64,000 nucleotides of DNA from Methylovirgula ligni. Its GTDB lineage: Bacteria > Pseudomonadota > Alphaproteobacteria > Rhizobiales > Beijerinckiaceae. The number at the start of each line of letters is the position of its first letter. Position 1 is the first letter of the stretch. The position numbers and the translations under genes were made by a program. Below the pieces are notes generated by a model that made no database searches, was not told the origin of the DNA, and saw nothing but the letters and a program-made list of their open reading frames with translations. Below, one piece after another: positions 9,150-21,999 of the stretch. Location: positions 2,108,001 through 2,172,000 of the forward strand of contig NZ_CP025086.1 of the NCBI RefSeq assembly GCF_004135935.1, given 5' to 3'.

Positions 9150-9835
9150 TCGCCGAGGACGATCAGCATCTGCGGGACGGCATTGTCGATCTTCTTTCGC
9201 TTGAAGGGTTCACCTGCCGCGTCGCCGATGACGGCGCCAAGGCCCTGGCGCTGTTCCGCCAGGAGAAGCCGGAGATCTGCGTCTTCGATGTCATGATGCC
9301 GGTGATGGATGGGCTCAGCCTTCTGGCCGAGGTGCGCAAGCTCGATCCCGCGGTGCCGATCCTCCTGCTGTCGGCGCGCGGCGAGGAGGGCGATCGCGTC
9401 AAGGGGCTTGAGATCGGTGCCGACGACTATATCGCCAAGCCGTTCAGCGCGCGCGAGCTGGTCGCGCGCATCAAGGCCGCGCTGCGGCGGGTCAAGGCGC
9501 AAGGGCCGGCTCAGCCCGATGCCGAGAGCCGCATCCATATGGGCGACATCGTCGTAGATCAAAAGGCGATGCGGGCCTTTCGCGGCGACCAGAAGATTGA
9601 CCTCACCAATCGCGAAGTTGCGATTCTCGCCACGCTCTACGCGCGGCGCGGCCAGGCGGTTTCGCGCGATGAACTCTTCGATCTCGCCTGGGGGCGCGAC
9701 TACATGCCGAACAGCCGCGCGCTCGATCAATATGTCTCGGCGCTGCGCAAGAAGATCGAGATTGATCCGGCGGCGCCGCGCATCATCCGCACGGTGCATG
9801 GTGTCGGCTATCGCCACGACGTGGACGCGGGCTGA
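9137..9835 (+). CDS. OmpR/PhoB-family response regulator
   Basis: The 232-residue protein has a receiver domain with the acidic pair AEDD near the N-terminus, the phosphorylated Asp at about residue 51 in [11 protein letters not shown], and the conserved Lys in [17 protein letters not shown]-terminal winged-helix DNA-binding domain follows, with [12 protein letters not shown] and [14 protein letters not shown]. It should be phosphorylated by the kinase encoded immediately upstream, whose gene overlaps it by 13 bases. The regulon cannot be read from the sequence; divergent pqqA and downstream recO are the nearest genes. Confidence 0.92.
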   Translation: MSILIAEDDQHLRDGIVDLLSLEGFTCRVADDGAKALALFRQEKPEICVFDVMMPVMDGLSLLAEVRKLDPAVPILLLSARGEEGDRVKGLEIGADDYIAKPFSARELVARIKAALRRVKAQGPAQPDAESRIHMGDIVVDQKAMRAFRGDQKIDLTNREVAILATLYARRGQAVSRDELFDLAWGRDYMPNSRALDQYVSALRKKIEIDPAAPRIIRTVHGVGYRHDVDAG

Positions 9836-9857
9836 GCCGCAGAGTCGAAGTAGCTTC

Positions 9858-10610
9858 ATGGAATGGCACGACGACGGCCTTATTATCGGCCTTAAAAAGC
9901 ACGGCGAGACGAGCCTCATTCTCGAAGCGATGACGCGCGCGCACGGGCGTCATCTCGGCCTCGTGCGCGGCGGCAGATCCAAGCGCTGGCAGCCGCTCTT
10001 GCAGCCTGGCAATAGCGTCGAACTCGTCTGGCGCGCGCGGCTCGACGAGCATCTGGGCCTCTATGCCGTCGAGGTGACGCGCCCGCGCGCCGCCAATCTG
10101 ATGGCCAGTGCGCTCGCGCTGCACGGCTTCAGTCACCTCGGCGCGCTGCTGCGGCTCCTTGCCGAGCGTGAGTCGCACCCGGCGCTCTACGAAACGGCGT
10201 TGCGCATTGCCGAATATCTCGGCGATGCGCGCGCAGCGCCTGCCGCGCTGGTGCGCTTCGAACTTGCCATCCTCACGGAACTCGGTTTCGGCCTCGACCT
10301 TAGCCGTTGCGCGGCGAGCGGCGTGATTGAAGATTTGATCTACGTGTCGCCGAAAAGCGGCCGCGCGGTTTCGCGGCAGTCCGGCGCGCCCTATCATGAG
10401 CGGCTTTTGCAATTGCCGGCGTTCTTGCGCGAGGACGGCGCGGCTCAGGCCAATGACATTGTGGAAGGCTTCCGGCTCACCGGCTATTTTCTGGAGCGCG
10501 ACGTCTTTGCGCCGCGCGGGCTTAAAATGCCGGACGCGCGGAGCGCCTTTCTGGCGGAATACCGCCGGCGGGCGGCTGCGCACGAGGGCGATCTCGCGCG
10601 GGAGATTTAA
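9858..10610 (+). CDS. recO: DNA repair protein RecO
   Basis: The product from the ATG at 9858 is 250 residues and begins [19 protein letters not shown], the N-terminal OB-fold of RecO. It continues with [20 protein letters not shown] and a helical C-terminal part with LRIAEYLGD and [15 protein letters not shown]. RecO works with RecR and RecF to load RecA onto SSB-coated single-stranded DNA. The open frame upstream overlaps the response regulator but is not RecO-like. In relatives recO follows era directly; here pqqA and the two-component genes lie between them. Its 3' end overlaps a convergent glycosyltransferase by four bases. Confidence 0.93.
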   Translation: MEWHDDGLIIGLKKHGETSLILEAMTRAHGRHLGLVRGGRSKRWQPLLQPGNSVELVWRARLDEHLGLYAVEVTRPRAANLMASALALHGFSHLGALLRLLAERESHPALYETALRIAEYLGDARAAPAALVRFELAILTELGFGLDLSRCAASGVIEDLIYVSPKSGRAVSRQSGAPYHERLLQLPAFLREDGAAQANDIVEGFRLTGYFLERDVFAPRGLKMPDARSAFLAEYRRRAAAHEGDLAREI

Positions 10611-11779
10611 TTTCCGTCTCTGCGCGTGTATCGCCACGCACGGGCCAAGGTTCCCTTTATCCTGTCGGCGAACGCATAACGAATTCCCGCCTCTTTCATA
10701 ACCCGGGCGGGAACGCCTTTTTCAAACATCCAACATGCGATCTTGCTCTCGCCGACAACGCTCGCCAGCGACGCATATCGTGTGACAAAGAGATGCGACA
10801 GGCGCGACTTTCGCGCCCAAGCGGGCGCGGTATCGCTCGTCTCCCGCGTGTCAGCGGCGAAGAGCGATCTTTTCAGCAGGCCCGTGTGATGGAATCGAAA
10901 CCTGCCGGGGTCGCGCGTTATTTCTTCAAGAATTATGTGCCGATATCGCACCTCCCGTTCTGACGTCGCTATGTCGTAGTTGCGTATGTTGTTCAGTTGC
11001 GGGTGTCGGGTAAAATTGTTGGTCGCGTGAATGCGCAATCCGGCAAGCGATTCGTCGATCAGAACGCTCCCGGTGATCGCGTTAATGGCAAGGCCAAAGA
11101 AGCCGTCAGTCGAGCGGCGCAGCTCCGCCAGCCCCGGCGCGTTCGCCCACAGATTCAAAGCGTCGCGTCGAAAGAAAAAGCCGGACGTGGCCGTCCACGG
11201 CCACGCGCGGCATTTCATGTCCACCTTATAGATGCGGTCAAGTACGGACGGATCTACGTATTGCATCAAGCCATCGGTCGCGGAATTGGCGGCGGTCCGC
11301 GCCGGCGCTTTCGGCGGCTTGGCGCCGAGGATATAGCGCGACATCACGCTGTTGCCGCCGAGGACGATATTGCCGCTGACAATTTGCAGCATGTCGCTAC
11401 AGGTAAATCCTACGGGTATACGTAGCGAGAGATGCACGAAGACATGCGTCGCGATGCAATGTTTCAGCAGCACGTCGTCGGCATCGAGGAAGACGATATA
11501 GTCGCCCCTGCTCGCAGCAAGGCCATCAAGACAGGCCGCGATTTGGTCGCCGTTGATCTGCCGCCGAATGACCTTCACGGACGAGCGCGCGGCAGCGATC
11601 TCGTCCAGCACACGAGTGCTGTCATCCGTCGAGGCATCATCGACAATGATGCATTCGATATTGGGATAGGTTTGCGCAAAAACGGAATCAGCCGCGTCTT
11701 TCAAGTAGCGGCCTAGATTATAATTATCGATAACGACGCTTACCAAGGGCAGCGAAAGTAACTCGCGGGCCTCGGCCAT
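10607..11779 (-). CDS. Family 2 (GT-A) glycosyltransferase
   Basis: The 390-residue protein begins near [16 protein letters not shown], followed by [20 protein letters not shown] and then [10 protein letters not shown]. These are the GT2 nucleotide-sugar site and the DxD-type metal site. It probably transfers a sugar to a surface polysaccharide or another acceptor; donor and acceptor cannot be told. The ATG at 11779 is preferred over 11797 because GGAGG lies a few bases upstream. No membrane segment is obvious, so it is probably cytoplasmic or peripheral. It stands alone on the minus strand between recO and parC, genes usually adjacent in relatives, so it is probably an accessory insertion. 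Confidence 0.85.
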   Translation of the reverse strand: MAEARELLSLPLVSVVIDNYNLGRYLKDAADSVFAQTYPNIECIIVDDASTDDSTRVLDEIAAARSSVKVIRRQINGDQIAACLDGLAASRGDYIVFLDADDVLLKHCIATHVFVHLSLRIPVGFTCSDMLQIVSGNIVLGGNSVMSRYILGAKPPKAPARTAANSATDGLMQYVDPSVLDRIYKVDMKCRAWPWTATSGFFFRRDALNLWANAPGLAELRRSTDGFFGLAINAITGSVLIDESLAGLRIHATNNFTRHPQLNNIRNYDIATSEREVRYRHIILEEITRDPGRFRFHHTGLLKRSLFAADTRETSDTAPAWARKSRLSHLFVTRYASLASVVGESKIACWMFEKGVPARVMKEAGIRYAFADRIKGTLARAWRYTRRDGN

Positions 11780-11904
11780 AATTCCTCCGTTCTCCATAGC
11801 CGTTTTGCGGACGCATATTTGTACACCAGGCCAAATGCGCGCAAAACTAGGCGTGGAAAGGAGTTCAAAAGCTTATTAGCGAACCGAAGCTCGCAGATGC
11901 TCTA

Positions 11905-12105
11905 TTACGTGCCGGGGCAGACGTGGCGCGCGATCTGGCGGCTGACGCCATAGCCTTCATCGAGCGCGAATTGCTCGACATGGCAGCCCGTCGCTGGCTG
12001 GGCTTCATGTGCCGCGACTTCGCTGCCGGCCGGAGCGCCGATCAGGGCAACCATGAAAATTGCCGCGCCGGTAACCAATCCAAAGAACAGAACGATCTTG
12101 CCCAT
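11905..12105 (-). CDS. Small exported protein of unknown function
   Basis: From the ATG at 12105 the product is 66 residues: a short basic start, a hydrophobic stretch of about 20 residues (IVLFFGLVTGAAIFMVALIG) and then a hydrophilic tail of about 40 residues. The tail contains two cysteines, one in PATGCHVEQ and one in RHVCPGT, plus the segment DEGYGVSR. The two Cys could form a disulfide in the periplasm. A longer in-frame start at 12312 would add a very arginine-rich leader that looks spurious. The ribosome binding site is weak. I do not recognise the family. It lies between the glycosyltransferase and parC. Confidence 0.6.
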   Translation of the reverse strand: MGKIVLFFGLVTGAAIFMVALIGAPAGSEVAAHEAQPATGCHVEQFALDEGYGVSRQIARHVCPGT

Positions 12106-12377
12106 GATGCTCTTGCCGCTTGTACTGGCGAATGTCCCGACTATGCCGAGCCTGGCAAAGGAATCGGTGCGTTGCCGCACCTTGCGCCGCAAAGCGCGGC
12201 GTCTTTTACGGCTGCGGACGCCTGTGCGACTAGTGCAGCGGGGCAACAGCGTGCCGCCTTTGTGCACCGCGTGAAGCGCCTTTCGCAGCCAAATCAATTT
12301 GCCGCGACTCACGCGATCCTCTAAACATTCGCTGCCCGCCTCGTAGCGGCCGGGCGAACCCCGAAAAAGGCAATTTC

Positions 12378-14621
12378 ATGGGCAAAAACGTCGTTCCGGC
12401 GACGCCGCGCGAGCCAGAACCCGTCAATCTGCGGGAGGCGCTCGAAGAGCGTTATCTCGCCTACGCGCTCTCGACCATTATGGGCCGGGCGCTGCCGGAC
12501 GCGCGCGACGGTCTGAAGCCCGTGCACCGGCGTATCCTCTATGGCATGAGCATCCTGCGGCTCGATCCCGGCACCGCGTTCAAGAAATGTGCGAAAATCG
12601 TTGGTGATGTGATGGGCTCGTTCCATCCGCATGGCGACCAGGCGATCTATGAGGCGCTCGTCCGCCTCGCGCAGGATTTCTCCTCACGCTATCCGCTCGT
12701 CGACGGGCAGGGCAATTTCGGCAATATCGACGGCGATGGCGCCGCCGCCTATCGCTATACCGAAGCGCGGATGACAGAGGTCGCGCGCCTGCTGCTCGAG
12801 GGCATCAACGAGAATGCCGTCGATTTCCGCGACAATTATTCGGGTGACCAGACCGAGCCTGTCGTTCTGCCCGCGGCTTTTCCCAATCTGCTGGCCAATG
12901 GCTCGCAGGGCATCGCCGTCGGCATGGCGACATCCATCCCGCCGCACAATGTCGCTGAGCTTTGCGACGCCTGCCTGCATTTCATCGCGCATAAGAATGC
13001 GAGCGACGAGGATTTGCTAAAATTCGTGCCGGGGCCGGATTTTCCGACTGGCGGCATCATCGTCGATTCGCAGGAGCAGATCGCCGAAACCTATCGCACC
13101 GGGCGCGGCGCCTTCCGCGTGCGGGCGAAATGGGAGCGGGAAGAGGGCGCGCGCGGCACCTACAACGTCGTCGTCACCGAAATCCCCTACATGGTGCAGA
13201 AGTCGCGCCTCATCGAAAAGATCGCCGAGCTTCTGGCCGAAAAGAAATTGCCGCTCGTCGCCGACATTCGCGACGAATCGGCCGAGGACGTCCGCATCGT
13301 CATCGAGCCGCGCACCCGCACCGTCGATCCCGAATTGATGATGGAACAGCTCTTCAAGACGACGGAACTTGAGAGCCGCTTCCCGATGAACATGAATGTG
13401 CTCGTCGATGGTGTGGTCCCCCGCGTGGTCTCCCTCAAGGAGGCGTTGCGGCAATGGCTCGATCATCGCCGCGTCGTGTTGCAGCGGCGCTCGCGCTTCC
13501 GGCTCGAGGAAATCGCCCACCGGCTCGAAGTCGTCGCCGGTATGTTGATCGTCTTCCTCAATCTCGATGAGGTGATCCGCATCATCCGCGAGGAGGACGA
13601 GCCGAAAGAGGTGCTGAAGGCGACCTTCGAGCTTACGGAAGTCCAGACCAATTATGTTCTCGATACGCGCCTGCGCAGCCTGCGGCGGCTCGAGGAAATG
13701 GGGTTGCGCCGCGAGTTCGACGAACTCACCAAGGAAAAGAGCGACATCGACAAATTGCTGGCCGACGATGCCAAGCAATGGAAGGTCATCGGCGTCGAGC
13801 TGCGTGATCTGAAAAAGAAGTTCGGCCAGGACACCGCGCTCGGCAAGCGCCGGACGCAATTTGCCGAGGCGCCGGAGGTTGCCGATTTCGATCTCGCGAC
13901 CGCAATGATCGAGCGTGAGCCGATTACGGTGGTCGTCTCCGAGAAGGGCTGGATCCGCGCGCTCAAGGGGCACGTCGAGGATCTGTCCAGCCTGCAGTTC
14001 AAGGGCGACGACCGGCTGAAGCTGAGCTTCCTCACCGAAACGACGCAGAAAATCCTGGTCCTGGCGACGGACGGGCGGATTTTCACGCTCGAAGCCTCGA
14101 AACTGCCGGGCGGGCGCGGGCAGGGCGAGCCGCTGCGGCTGATGGTCGATATCGGCGAGGGCGAGGACATCGTCTCGGTCTTTCCCTATATCGCGGGCGA
14201 GAAGCTGCTCGTCGCCACGAGCGACGGGCGCGGCTTCATCGCACCCACGGACGAGATGATCGGCGGCACGCGCAAGGGCAAGATTCTGCTCAATCGCGAT
14301 CTGCCGGCGGAAGCCTCGATCGTCACGCCGGCGGCTGGCGACCATGTCGCGGTCATCGGCCAGAACCGCAAACTGCTCATCTTCCCGATCGATCAGATGC
14401 CGGAGATGACACGCGGCAAGGGCGTGCGGCTGCAGCGCTATCGCGAGGGCGGCATTTCCGACGCCAAAGTGTTCAGCAAGGCTGAGGGCCTGAGCTGGAA
14501 GGATTCGGCCGGCCGCACGTTCACATTGGCGATGCGCGATCTGCGCGAATGGGTTGGCAATCGTGCCGAGGCTGGCCGGCTGCCGCCCAAGGGCTTCCCG
14601 AAGAACAACAAGTTCGGCTGA
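12378..14621 (+). CDS. parC: DNA topoisomerase IV subunit A
   Basis: The 747-residue protein starts with a short leader and then [20 protein letters not shown], followed by [17 protein letters not shown]. The catalytic Tyr that forms the covalent DNA link is at about 127 in YRYTEARM. A coiled-coil region and a C-terminal beta-pinwheel follow, with repeats such as ATDGRIFTL and [11 protein letters not shown]. Its length and the divergent C-terminal domain fit ParC rather than GyrA. With ParE it decatenates daughter chromosomes. The ATG has AAAAAGGCAATTTC upstream. It is followed by a separate TPR-methyltransferase gene. Confidence 0.94.
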   Translation: MGKNVVPATPREPEPVNLREALEERYLAYALSTIMGRALPDARDGLKPVHRRILYGMSILRLDPGTAFKKCAKIVGDVMGSFHPHGDQAIYEALVRLAQDFSSRYPLVDGQGNFGNIDGDGAAAYRYTEARMTEVARLLLEGINENAVDFRDNYSGDQTEPVVLPAAFPNLLANGSQGIAVGMATSIPPHNVAELCDACLHFIAHKNASDEDLLKFVPGPDFPTGGIIVDSQEQIAETYRTGRGAFRVRAKWEREEGARGTYNVVVTEIPYMVQKSRLIEKIAELLAEKKLPLVADIRDESAEDVRIVIEPRTRTVDPELMMEQLFKTTELESRFPMNMNVLVDGVVPRVVSLKEALRQWLDHRRVVLQRRSRFRLEEIAHRLEVVAGMLIVFLNLDEVIRIIREEDEPKEVLKATFELTEVQTNYVLDTRLRSLRRLEEMGLRREFDELTKEKSDIDKLLADDAKQWKVIGVELRDLKKKFGQDTALGKRRTQFAEAPEVADFDLATAMIEREPITVVVSEKGWIRALKGHVEDLSSLQFKGDDRLKLSFLTETTQKILVLATDGRIFTLEASKLPGGRGQGEPLRLMVDIGEGEDIVSVFPYIAGEKLLVATSDGRGFIAPTDEMIGGTRKGKILLNRDLPAEASIVTPAAGDHVAVIGQNRKLLIFPIDQMPEMTRGKGVRLQRYREGGISDAKVFSKAEGLSWKDSAGRTFTLAMRDLREWVGNRAEAGRLPPKGFPKNNKFG

Positions 14622-14701
14622 TTGTCCGGACGCCCGACAGGCCAGGGCAAGCTCGGGGTTTTAGGACTTTCCAATGCGCGTAGGGGTGCAAGGGAGTCCG
14701 T

Positions 14702-16189
14702 ATGCAGATCGAACTGCCGCGCGCGGCGGAAGTCAGCCAAGCGTTTCCGGCCTGGCGCCTCACCAATCCGATTCTCGCGCGGCTGAGCTTCGAATATCCG
14801 CAGCCACAAGAGGCGCTCCACCGCTTCGGGCTCGCGCTTTCGGCGCAAGGCCAGACCGAGCCGGCACTCGGCATCCTCAAGGCGGCACTGGCGCTCGCGC
14901 CGGAAGAAGCCGATCTCTGGAACGATCTCGCGAGCGCCTTTTACCGCGCCGGCCAATATGCGGAGGCTGGCGCGGCACAGCGCCGGTCGCTCGCTTGCGA
15001 TCCGGCGCAACCGCAGGGTTGGCTTCTACTCGCCTCCATCGACAGCGCACTTGGCGATGCGGCCGCGGCGGAAGTGGGCTACCTCGCCGCTCTCAAGCTC
15101 GATCCATATCTCTCCGAGGCGGCCTTCGGCCTCGGCATCCTGTGTTTTGGGCGGCGTCAGTTTACTGAAGCCGTCAAATGGTTGCGCCAGTCCATCGCCA
15201 GCGGCGGCCATCACATGGGGCTTTATGTTTGCCTCGGGCAGGCCCTGTTTCTGCTGGGCGATTTCGCCGCTGCGGTCTCGGCGCTTGAAAGCGCGGCGCG
15301 CTTTCCGTCTTGCGACGCGACGGTGGTCGAGAAACTGGCGCAACTGAAGCTGATTGAAACCTGTGTGCGCGCGGACGCCGCGGCGGCTGTCGAAGCCTAT
15401 GGTCAAATCGCCGGGCCGCACGCGAGCGACATCGATCGCGTCACCGCGACGGCGTTTCATTTTCTCAGCGGCTTCGGCTATCGCGCGGCGGCGATCCGGC
15501 TCGGTGAATGGCGGCTTGGCCGCAATCCGCAAGATGCGGTGCAGCGCTATTTGCTTGCCGCCTTGCGCAACGAGGCCATTGCGCGCGCGCCTGACGATTA
15601 TCTCGTCGCCTATTTCGACGGTTTCGCCGAGACGTTTGAAGCCAAGCTCGTTGATGCGCTCGGCTATCGCGTGCCCGAGAAGCTGCACGCTCTGCTGGCC
15701 AAGACCGGCCGGCGCTTCGCCAATGGGCTCGATCTCGGCTGCGGAACCGGGCTCTCCTCACCGCTGCTGCGCCCGATGGTGCGGCGCCTCACCGGCGTCG
15801 ATCTTTCCCGCCGAATGCTGGAGAAGGCCGATGCGCGGCGGCTGTATGACGATCTCGTCGAGGCCGAGGCCGGAGATTTTCTGGATCAGGCTGACGAGAA
15901 GTTCGATCTCGTCGTCGCTGCCGATGTCGTGATCTATTTCGGCGATCTCGCTCCGCTTTTCGCACGGATCGCGCGGGTGATGGAGCCCGGCGGCCTCTTT
16001 GCCTTCAACGCCGAGACGGTGGAGGCAGGCTATCGTGTGCTGCCCTCGGGCCGTTTCGCGCAGGCGCTCGATTATATCGAGGCCGTCGCCGCCCCGTATT
16101 TTACAACCGTGGAATTGCAGATGACGACGATCAGGCTGGAGGCGGCACAACCCGTCGAAGGAGCGCTCGTCGTTCTGCAGCGGCGCTAA
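14702..16189 (+). CDS. TPR-repeat protein with C-terminal SAM-dependent methyltransferase domain
   Basis: The 495-residue protein has tetratricopeptide-like helices over about residues 45-200, with [20 protein letters not shown] and similar units. A helical linker and a class I methyltransferase domain from about residue 310 follow. The SAM-binding motif I is [14 protein letters not shown], with later LTGVDLS and [14 protein letters not shown]. The fusion suggests that the TPR part docks a protein or glycan substrate that the C-terminal domain methylates. The substrate is not known. The 3' end overlaps the convergent bpt gene by four bases. Confidence 0.85.
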   Translation: MQIELPRAAEVSQAFPAWRLTNPILARLSFEYPQPQEALHRFGLALSAQGQTEPALGILKAALALAPEEADLWNDLASAFYRAGQYAEAGAAQRRSLACDPAQPQGWLLLASIDSALGDAAAAEVGYLAALKLDPYLSEAAFGLGILCFGRRQFTEAVKWLRQSIASGGHHMGLYVCLGQALFLLGDFAAAVSALESAARFPSCDATVVEKLAQLKLIETCVRADAAAAVEAYGQIAGPHASDIDRVTATAFHFLSGFGYRAAAIRLGEWRLGRNPQDAVQRYLLAALRNEAIARAPDDYLVAYFDGFAETFEAKLVDALGYRVPEKLHALLAKTGRRFANGLDLGCGTGLSSPLLRPMVRRLTGVDLSRRMLEKADARRLYDDLVEAEAGDFLDQADEKFDLVVAADVVIYFGDLAPLFARIARVMEPGGLFAFNAETVEAGYRVLPSGRFAQALDYIEAVAAPYFTTVELQMTTIRLEAAQPVEGALVVLQRR

Positions 16190-16962
16190 TCCACCCGCTG
16201 CCAGCCGTCCATGCCGAGCCGCTCCTGCGGCAGGAAGCGCGCCTTGTAGGCCATCTTCTTCGAGCCCTCGACCCAATAGCCGAGATAGACATGCGGCAGG
16301 CCGAGTCGGCGCGCGCGCTCGATATGGTCGAGGATGATGAACGTGCCGAGCGAGCGGCTCTCTGCGTCCGGCTCATAGAACGAGTAGACCATCGACAGGC
16401 CGTCGGCGAGGAAGTCGGTGAGGCAGACGCCGATGAGCGGGTTGTTCTCGGCCGGGTTCGAAAGCCGGTATTCGATGAGCCGGCTTTCCACATGGCTGTC
16501 TTCGATCATCATCGAATAATCGAGCACGGTCATGTCAGCCATGCCGCCGTCGCCGTGGCGGGCGTCGAGATAGCCGCGGAACAGCGAATATTGCTCGCTC
16601 GTCGGCTCGGTGCGCACGACCGAGGCAAGGAGGTCGCTGTTGGCGCTGAGGACGCGGCGCAGATTCCGCGATGGCGTGAATTCCGCGACCTTGACGCGGA
16701 CGGAGACGCAGGCCCGGCAGTTCTCGCAGGCAGGCCGATAGGCGATGGTCTGCGAGCGGCGGAAGCCGGATTGCGTCAGTGTATCGTTCAGCGCCGTGGC
16801 GCGGCGCCCGACAAGATGGGTGAAGACTTTTCGCTCTTCCCGCTGCGGCAGATAGGGGCAGGGCGAAGGCGAAGTCAGATAAAATTGCGGCGCGTCGCGC
16901 AGTTCTCGCGTCAAGCCTGCCTCGTTAGGACTTTCTGCGGCGCGGGCCGAAGCAGCCCGCAT
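16186..16962 (-). CDS. bpt: Aspartate/glutamate leucyltransferase (Bpt), N-end rule
   Basis: The product is up to 258 residues and contains the Ate/Bpt signatures [17 protein letters not shown], the two-Cys segment [16 protein letters not shown] and [19 protein letters not shown]. Near the end are [19 protein letters not shown] and [20 protein letters not shown]. The enzyme adds leucine from Leu-tRNA to proteins with N-terminal Asp or Glu, marking them for ClpS-ClpAP degradation. The ATG at 16962 lacks a good ribosome binding site. A TTG at 16911, preceded by GAGG and giving [12 protein letters not shown], matches the usual family start better and may be the true one. Confidence 0.92.
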   Translation of the reverse strand: MRAASARAAESPNEAGLTRELRDAPQFYLTSPSPCPYLPQREERKVFTHLVGRRATALNDTLTQSGFRRSQTIAYRPACENCRACVSVRVKVAEFTPSRNLRRVLSANSDLLASVVRTEPTSEQYSLFRGYLDARHGDGGMADMTVLDYSMMIEDSHVESRLIEYRLSNPAENNPLIGVCLTDFLADGLSMVYSFYEPDAESRSLGTFIILDHIERARRLGLPHVYLGYWVEGSKKMAYKARFLPQERLGMDGWQRVD

Positions 16963-17016
16963 GTTGCAAAGCTAACGCGTCCCGTGCCGCGCGCCTAGAA
17001 GAATCGTCAGGGAAGG

Positions 17017-17484
17017 TTACGGGACCCGGCGTGTGACCACCACGCCGGCCAGCATGTCATGCAGGCAGCGCTTGTCTTCGGCCAGCAGCGAAACGAGCAG
17101 GATCGGCGGAAACATCCAGCTCACATAGAAGAGCACGGCGTGCACCGCGGCGTAGAGGAAGGGGACGCGCGTACCGTCTGTGCGGCGAATTTCGAGATCC
17201 ATCAGCCGCATGCCCGGCGTCGCCATGCGCCGGCCGGAGACGGTCAGGCCATTGTAGAAAAAGGCGACCAGCGGAAACAGCGGCGGCAGGACGACCAGCG
17301 ACAGGCCGAGCGTCGCGACCAGCAGCGCCAGCCACAGAACGGAGGCGAGGACCGAGACGACGGCGAAATCAATCGCGACTGCCAGAATACGACGCGTCCG
17401 GACACCGGCCAGCGCCTCCCGAGGCAGCGCGACGCTGCGGAAGATCGGCTCTGAGACGCTTTGGAACTGGCTGGTCTGGCTCAT
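17017..17484 (-). CDS. RDD-family inner membrane protein
   Basis: From the ATG at 17484 the product is 155 residues and begins MSQTSQFQSVSEPIFRSVAL. The RDD-type motif appears as RRILAVAIDFAVVSVLAS, then two hydrophobic spans follow, with VSGRRMATPGMRLMDLEIRR between them, and a last span near the C-terminus. RDD proteins are small three- or four-helix membrane proteins, some linked to ion exchange or sporulation; the role of this one is unknown. A GGAG site before 17484 favours this start over 17496 or 17601. It is divergent from the dipeptidase gene and may share its control region. Confidence 0.8.
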   Translation of the reverse strand: MSQTSQFQSVSEPIFRSVALPREALAGVRTRRILAVAIDFAVVSVLASVLWLALLVATLGLSLVVLPPLFPLVAFFYNGLTVSGRRMATPGMRLMDLEIRRTDGTRVPFLYAAVHAVLFYVSWMFPPILLVSLLAEDKRCLHDMLAGVVVTRRVP

Positions 17485-17599
17485 GGCTTGCTCCATTTTC
17501 AATTCGGCTGCGGGCAAGGTTGCCGCCAGAATGTGGCCCCCGTTACATGGCAAGACAAGGGTGGTGATGCGGATTCCCGCCCCGCTGTCCGGGTGATTC

Positions 17600-18226
17600 A
17601 TGAATATTCAGAAAGATTCCAGTCCTTGCGCCAAGCAGCCGCCAGCGGGCTACGTCCGCCTCGCCGATATCGCGCCGGGGATCGTGCAGGACATGCGCTA
17701 TGCCGGGGTCGAGAATTTTCTCGGCCGGCCGGTGCCGGGCTATCGCGCGCCCTGCTGCTGGCTGCGGCAGGAGGCGGCCGCCGCGCTCAAGGCCGCGCAT
17801 GAGGAAGCCGCGGCCGAGGGCCTGCGCCTCGTCGTCTACGATTGCTATCGCCCGCCGGCGGCGACGGCGGCCTTCATCGCCTGGTCGCAAGACCCGGCCG
17901 ACCAGAAGATGAAGGCCGAATATTATCCACAACTCGACAAGAAAGACCTGTTCGAGCTCGGCTATATCGCCCGGCAATCGACACATACGACGGGCCTTGC
18001 CGTCGATCTCGCCTTCGAAGGCTTCGACTTCGGCACGCCCTTCGATCTGTTCGACGACAAATCCAACACCGCCGATCCGCGCGTCGCCGGCGCGGCGCGG
18101 CAGAACCGCGACCGCCTCGTCGCGCTGATGACGAAGTACGGCTTCGAGAACCTGCCGCACGAATGGTGGCACTTCACCTACAAAGGTGTCAGTGATCCGG
18201 TGCCGGTCGATTTCGAGGTGGCGTAA
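17600..18226 (+). CDS. D-alanyl-D-alanine dipeptidase (VanX/DdpX family)
   Basis: The 208-residue protein has the M15D signatures: DMRYAGVENFLGRPVPGY near the N-terminus, LVVYDCYRPPAA, the zinc ligands in STHTTGLAVDLAF and the second zinc site in PHEWWHFTYKG. These enzymes split D-Ala-D-Ala dipeptide, usually to recycle peptidoglycan material or use it as nutrient. Presence of vanX-like genes outside van clusters is common in proteobacteria and does not imply vancomycin resistance. I see no signal peptide, so it is probably cytoplasmic. It converges on hemB with a one-base gap. Confidence 0.88.
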   Translation: MNIQKDSSPCAKQPPAGYVRLADIAPGIVQDMRYAGVENFLGRPVPGYRAPCCWLRQEAAAALKAAHEEAAAEGLRLVVYDCYRPPAATAAFIAWSQDPADQKMKAEYYPQLDKKDLFELGYIARQSTHTTGLAVDLAFEGFDFGTPFDLFDDKSNTADPRVAGAARQNRDRLVALMTKYGFENLPHEWWHFTYKGVSDPVPVDFEVA

Positions 18227-18227
18227 A

Positions 18228-20473
<2,246 letters not shown>

Positions 20474-20477
<4 letters not shown>

Positions 20478-20938
20478 AGTTTTTTGCGCGCCGGGAGCGT
20501 GAGGAGCGCGCCGCGGAGCCCGGCGCGGCGATCAAACTCGGCGCCAAGCCGGCCGAGGCCGCCGCGCAGATGCAATGGGGATTGATCCTCGTCATCTTCA
20601 TGCGCGTGCTGGCGGCGCTCTGGATTTTCCAGGGTCTGGCGGAATGGGCGCTGGTTCTGGTGCCGCAGAGATCGGTGCTTGAAGCTTTGCCCGCGGCGAT
20701 GGCCGCGGCGGTGATTTTTTTCGCCATCGCCGATCTTGTCGCTGCGGTTGGCCTCTGGCTCGCGACACCCTGGGGCGGCGCGCTGTGGCTGTTCGCGGCA
20801 AGTTCGCAAATCTTCATCGCCATCGCGATCCGGAACTCGATCTCGATGGCATGGGTGGCGATCGACGTGATCCTGATCGCGTTCTATTTCGTTCTGACGT
20901 TCAACGCCGGGCGCGCCGGCGCGCAATACGCGGAGTGA
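20474..20938 (+). CDS. Small polytopic membrane protein (DUF6163-like)
   Basis: The 154-residue protein has a charged N-terminus of about 30 residues, then four hydrophobic spans: around residues 36-57, 72-97, 100-117 and 121-140. It closely resembles small rhizobial membrane proteins annotated as DUF6163, found upstream of the ldtR regulator. No catalytic motif is visible and no function is known. It overlaps the CoA hydrolase gene by four bases and is followed by a GC-rich hairpin. Confidence 0.75.
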
Positions 20939-21393
20939 AGTCCGGCGCGCCCGCGTGGCGCCGGAGCCGCAAAGCGGGCAAAGAAAATTTCCGCTATTTC
21001 GCGATCACGCGCATTCATCGTTATCGCATTCTTTCCAACTTTCGCGCCGCGCCGCCCGCGCTTTCGCGAGTGTGCCATCGCGCGACATAACAAGCAGGCT
21101 TAACAGGCTCTGAAATGGCGCGGCAAATGTTAAGCTCTGGCGCGGCGATTACATGCGTCCCTCTCGGGGTGCTTCACATTCTTGGTTTCCGCGTAACACA
21201 TTCTAAAGTTAAGAAAACCGCCGCCTGCCGAGCGGCAGAGTAAAAATCGAATTTATTTCAAGATTGATTCACTGCATTCGCTAAACCTCTGATTCAGTTT
21301 GTTACTTAAACTCGTTTTCATTGGCGCTACTTATAGCTCATTGCTCATTGAGCCCGCGGCGTAGAGGAGGCTCGTTGTCAGAAGGGATGGGTC
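20939..21393. other. Long intergenic region upstream of ldtR
   Basis: This 455-base stretch starts with a perfect eight-pair hairpin at 20941-20965 (TCCGGCGC with GCGCCGGA, no T-run), which may end the upstream transcript. From about 21130 it becomes AT-rich, which suits a promoter. At 21336-21353 is a small inverted repeat, GCTCA and TGAGC, that also contains GCTCATT twice. It sits about 40 bases before the ldtR ATG and could be an operator. No protein-coding gene or RNA gene is recognisable. Confidence 0.5.
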
Positions 21394-21906
21394 ATGAACA
21401 GCATTTTGAAATCTGAGGTGATGCCGGCGCGCAGCACCAATCGTGTTGAAGTGAAGCCGGTCTATATCGAGGCTCTGACTCTTGTGGAGCGGCTGCATCG
21501 CCGCTTGCTCGATGTCATCAAGGATGAGTTCGATCGGCGCGGCCGCTGCGACGTAAATTCGGTGCAGGCGCTGCTGCTCTACAACATCGGCGACAAGGAA
21601 TTGACCGCCGGCGAATTGCGCACACGCGGCTATTATCTCGGCTCGAACGTTTCTTACAACGTCAAGAAGCTTGTCGAGATGGGCTATCTGCATCATGCGC
21701 GTTCGCGGCTTGATCGCCGCTCGGTGCGCATCAGCCTCACGCCGAAGGGCAAGGAAGTGCACGACATCGTCACCTCGCTTTACGACAAGCACGTGCAGAC
21801 GGTCGAGCAGATCGGGGGCATTTCGGTCGACGAGTTCAGCCGGCTCAACAATTCGCTCAACCGGCTTGAGCGGTTCTGGACCGATCAGATTCGTTTCCGC
21901 CTCTGA
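21394..21906 (+). CDS. ldtR: MarR-family transcriptional regulator LdtR
   Basis: The 170-residue protein has a MarR winged helix: DVNSVQALLLYNIGDKELTA, then RGYYLGSNVSYNVKKLVEMG as recognition helix and HHARSRLDRRSVRISLTPKG as wing. This matches the rhizobial and Liberibacter regulator LdtR, known to control L,D-transpeptidase and stress genes. The neighbouring L,D-transpeptidase gene on the same strand strengthens the call. It is followed by a strong terminator, so it is probably a single-gene transcript. Confidence 0.9.
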   Translation: MNSILKSEVMPARSTNRVEVKPVYIEALTLVERLHRRLLDVIKDEFDRRGRCDVNSVQALLLYNIGDKELTAGELRTRGYYLGSNVSYNVKKLVEMGYLHHARSRLDRRSVRISLTPKGKEVHDIVTSLYDKHVQTVEQIGGISVDEFSRLNNSLNRLERFWTDQIRFRL

Positions 21907-21956
21907 CGCCTTCGCCTACGCCGCGCCGGCGGGACGCCCTTTCCGCCAATGTTCAA

Positions 21957-21999
21957 GTGGCGCTCCCACCTTCGGGGTTGGGGGCGCCGCTTTTGTTTT
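21957..21999 (+). terminator. Intrinsic terminator after ldtR
   Basis: A stem of about 12 pairs runs from GTGGCGCTCCCA at 21957 to TGGGGGCGCCGC ending at 21990, with two G-T wobbles. It is followed directly by TTTTGTTTT. It separates ldtR from the transpeptidase gene, so the two are transcribed separately. Confidence 0.85.

Noticed and set aside
17600-18226. VanX-like gene as vancomycin resistance
   Set aside because: There is no vanH, vanA or vanRS near it; isolated VanX-type dipeptidases in Gram-negatives serve peptidoglycan dipeptide turnover.
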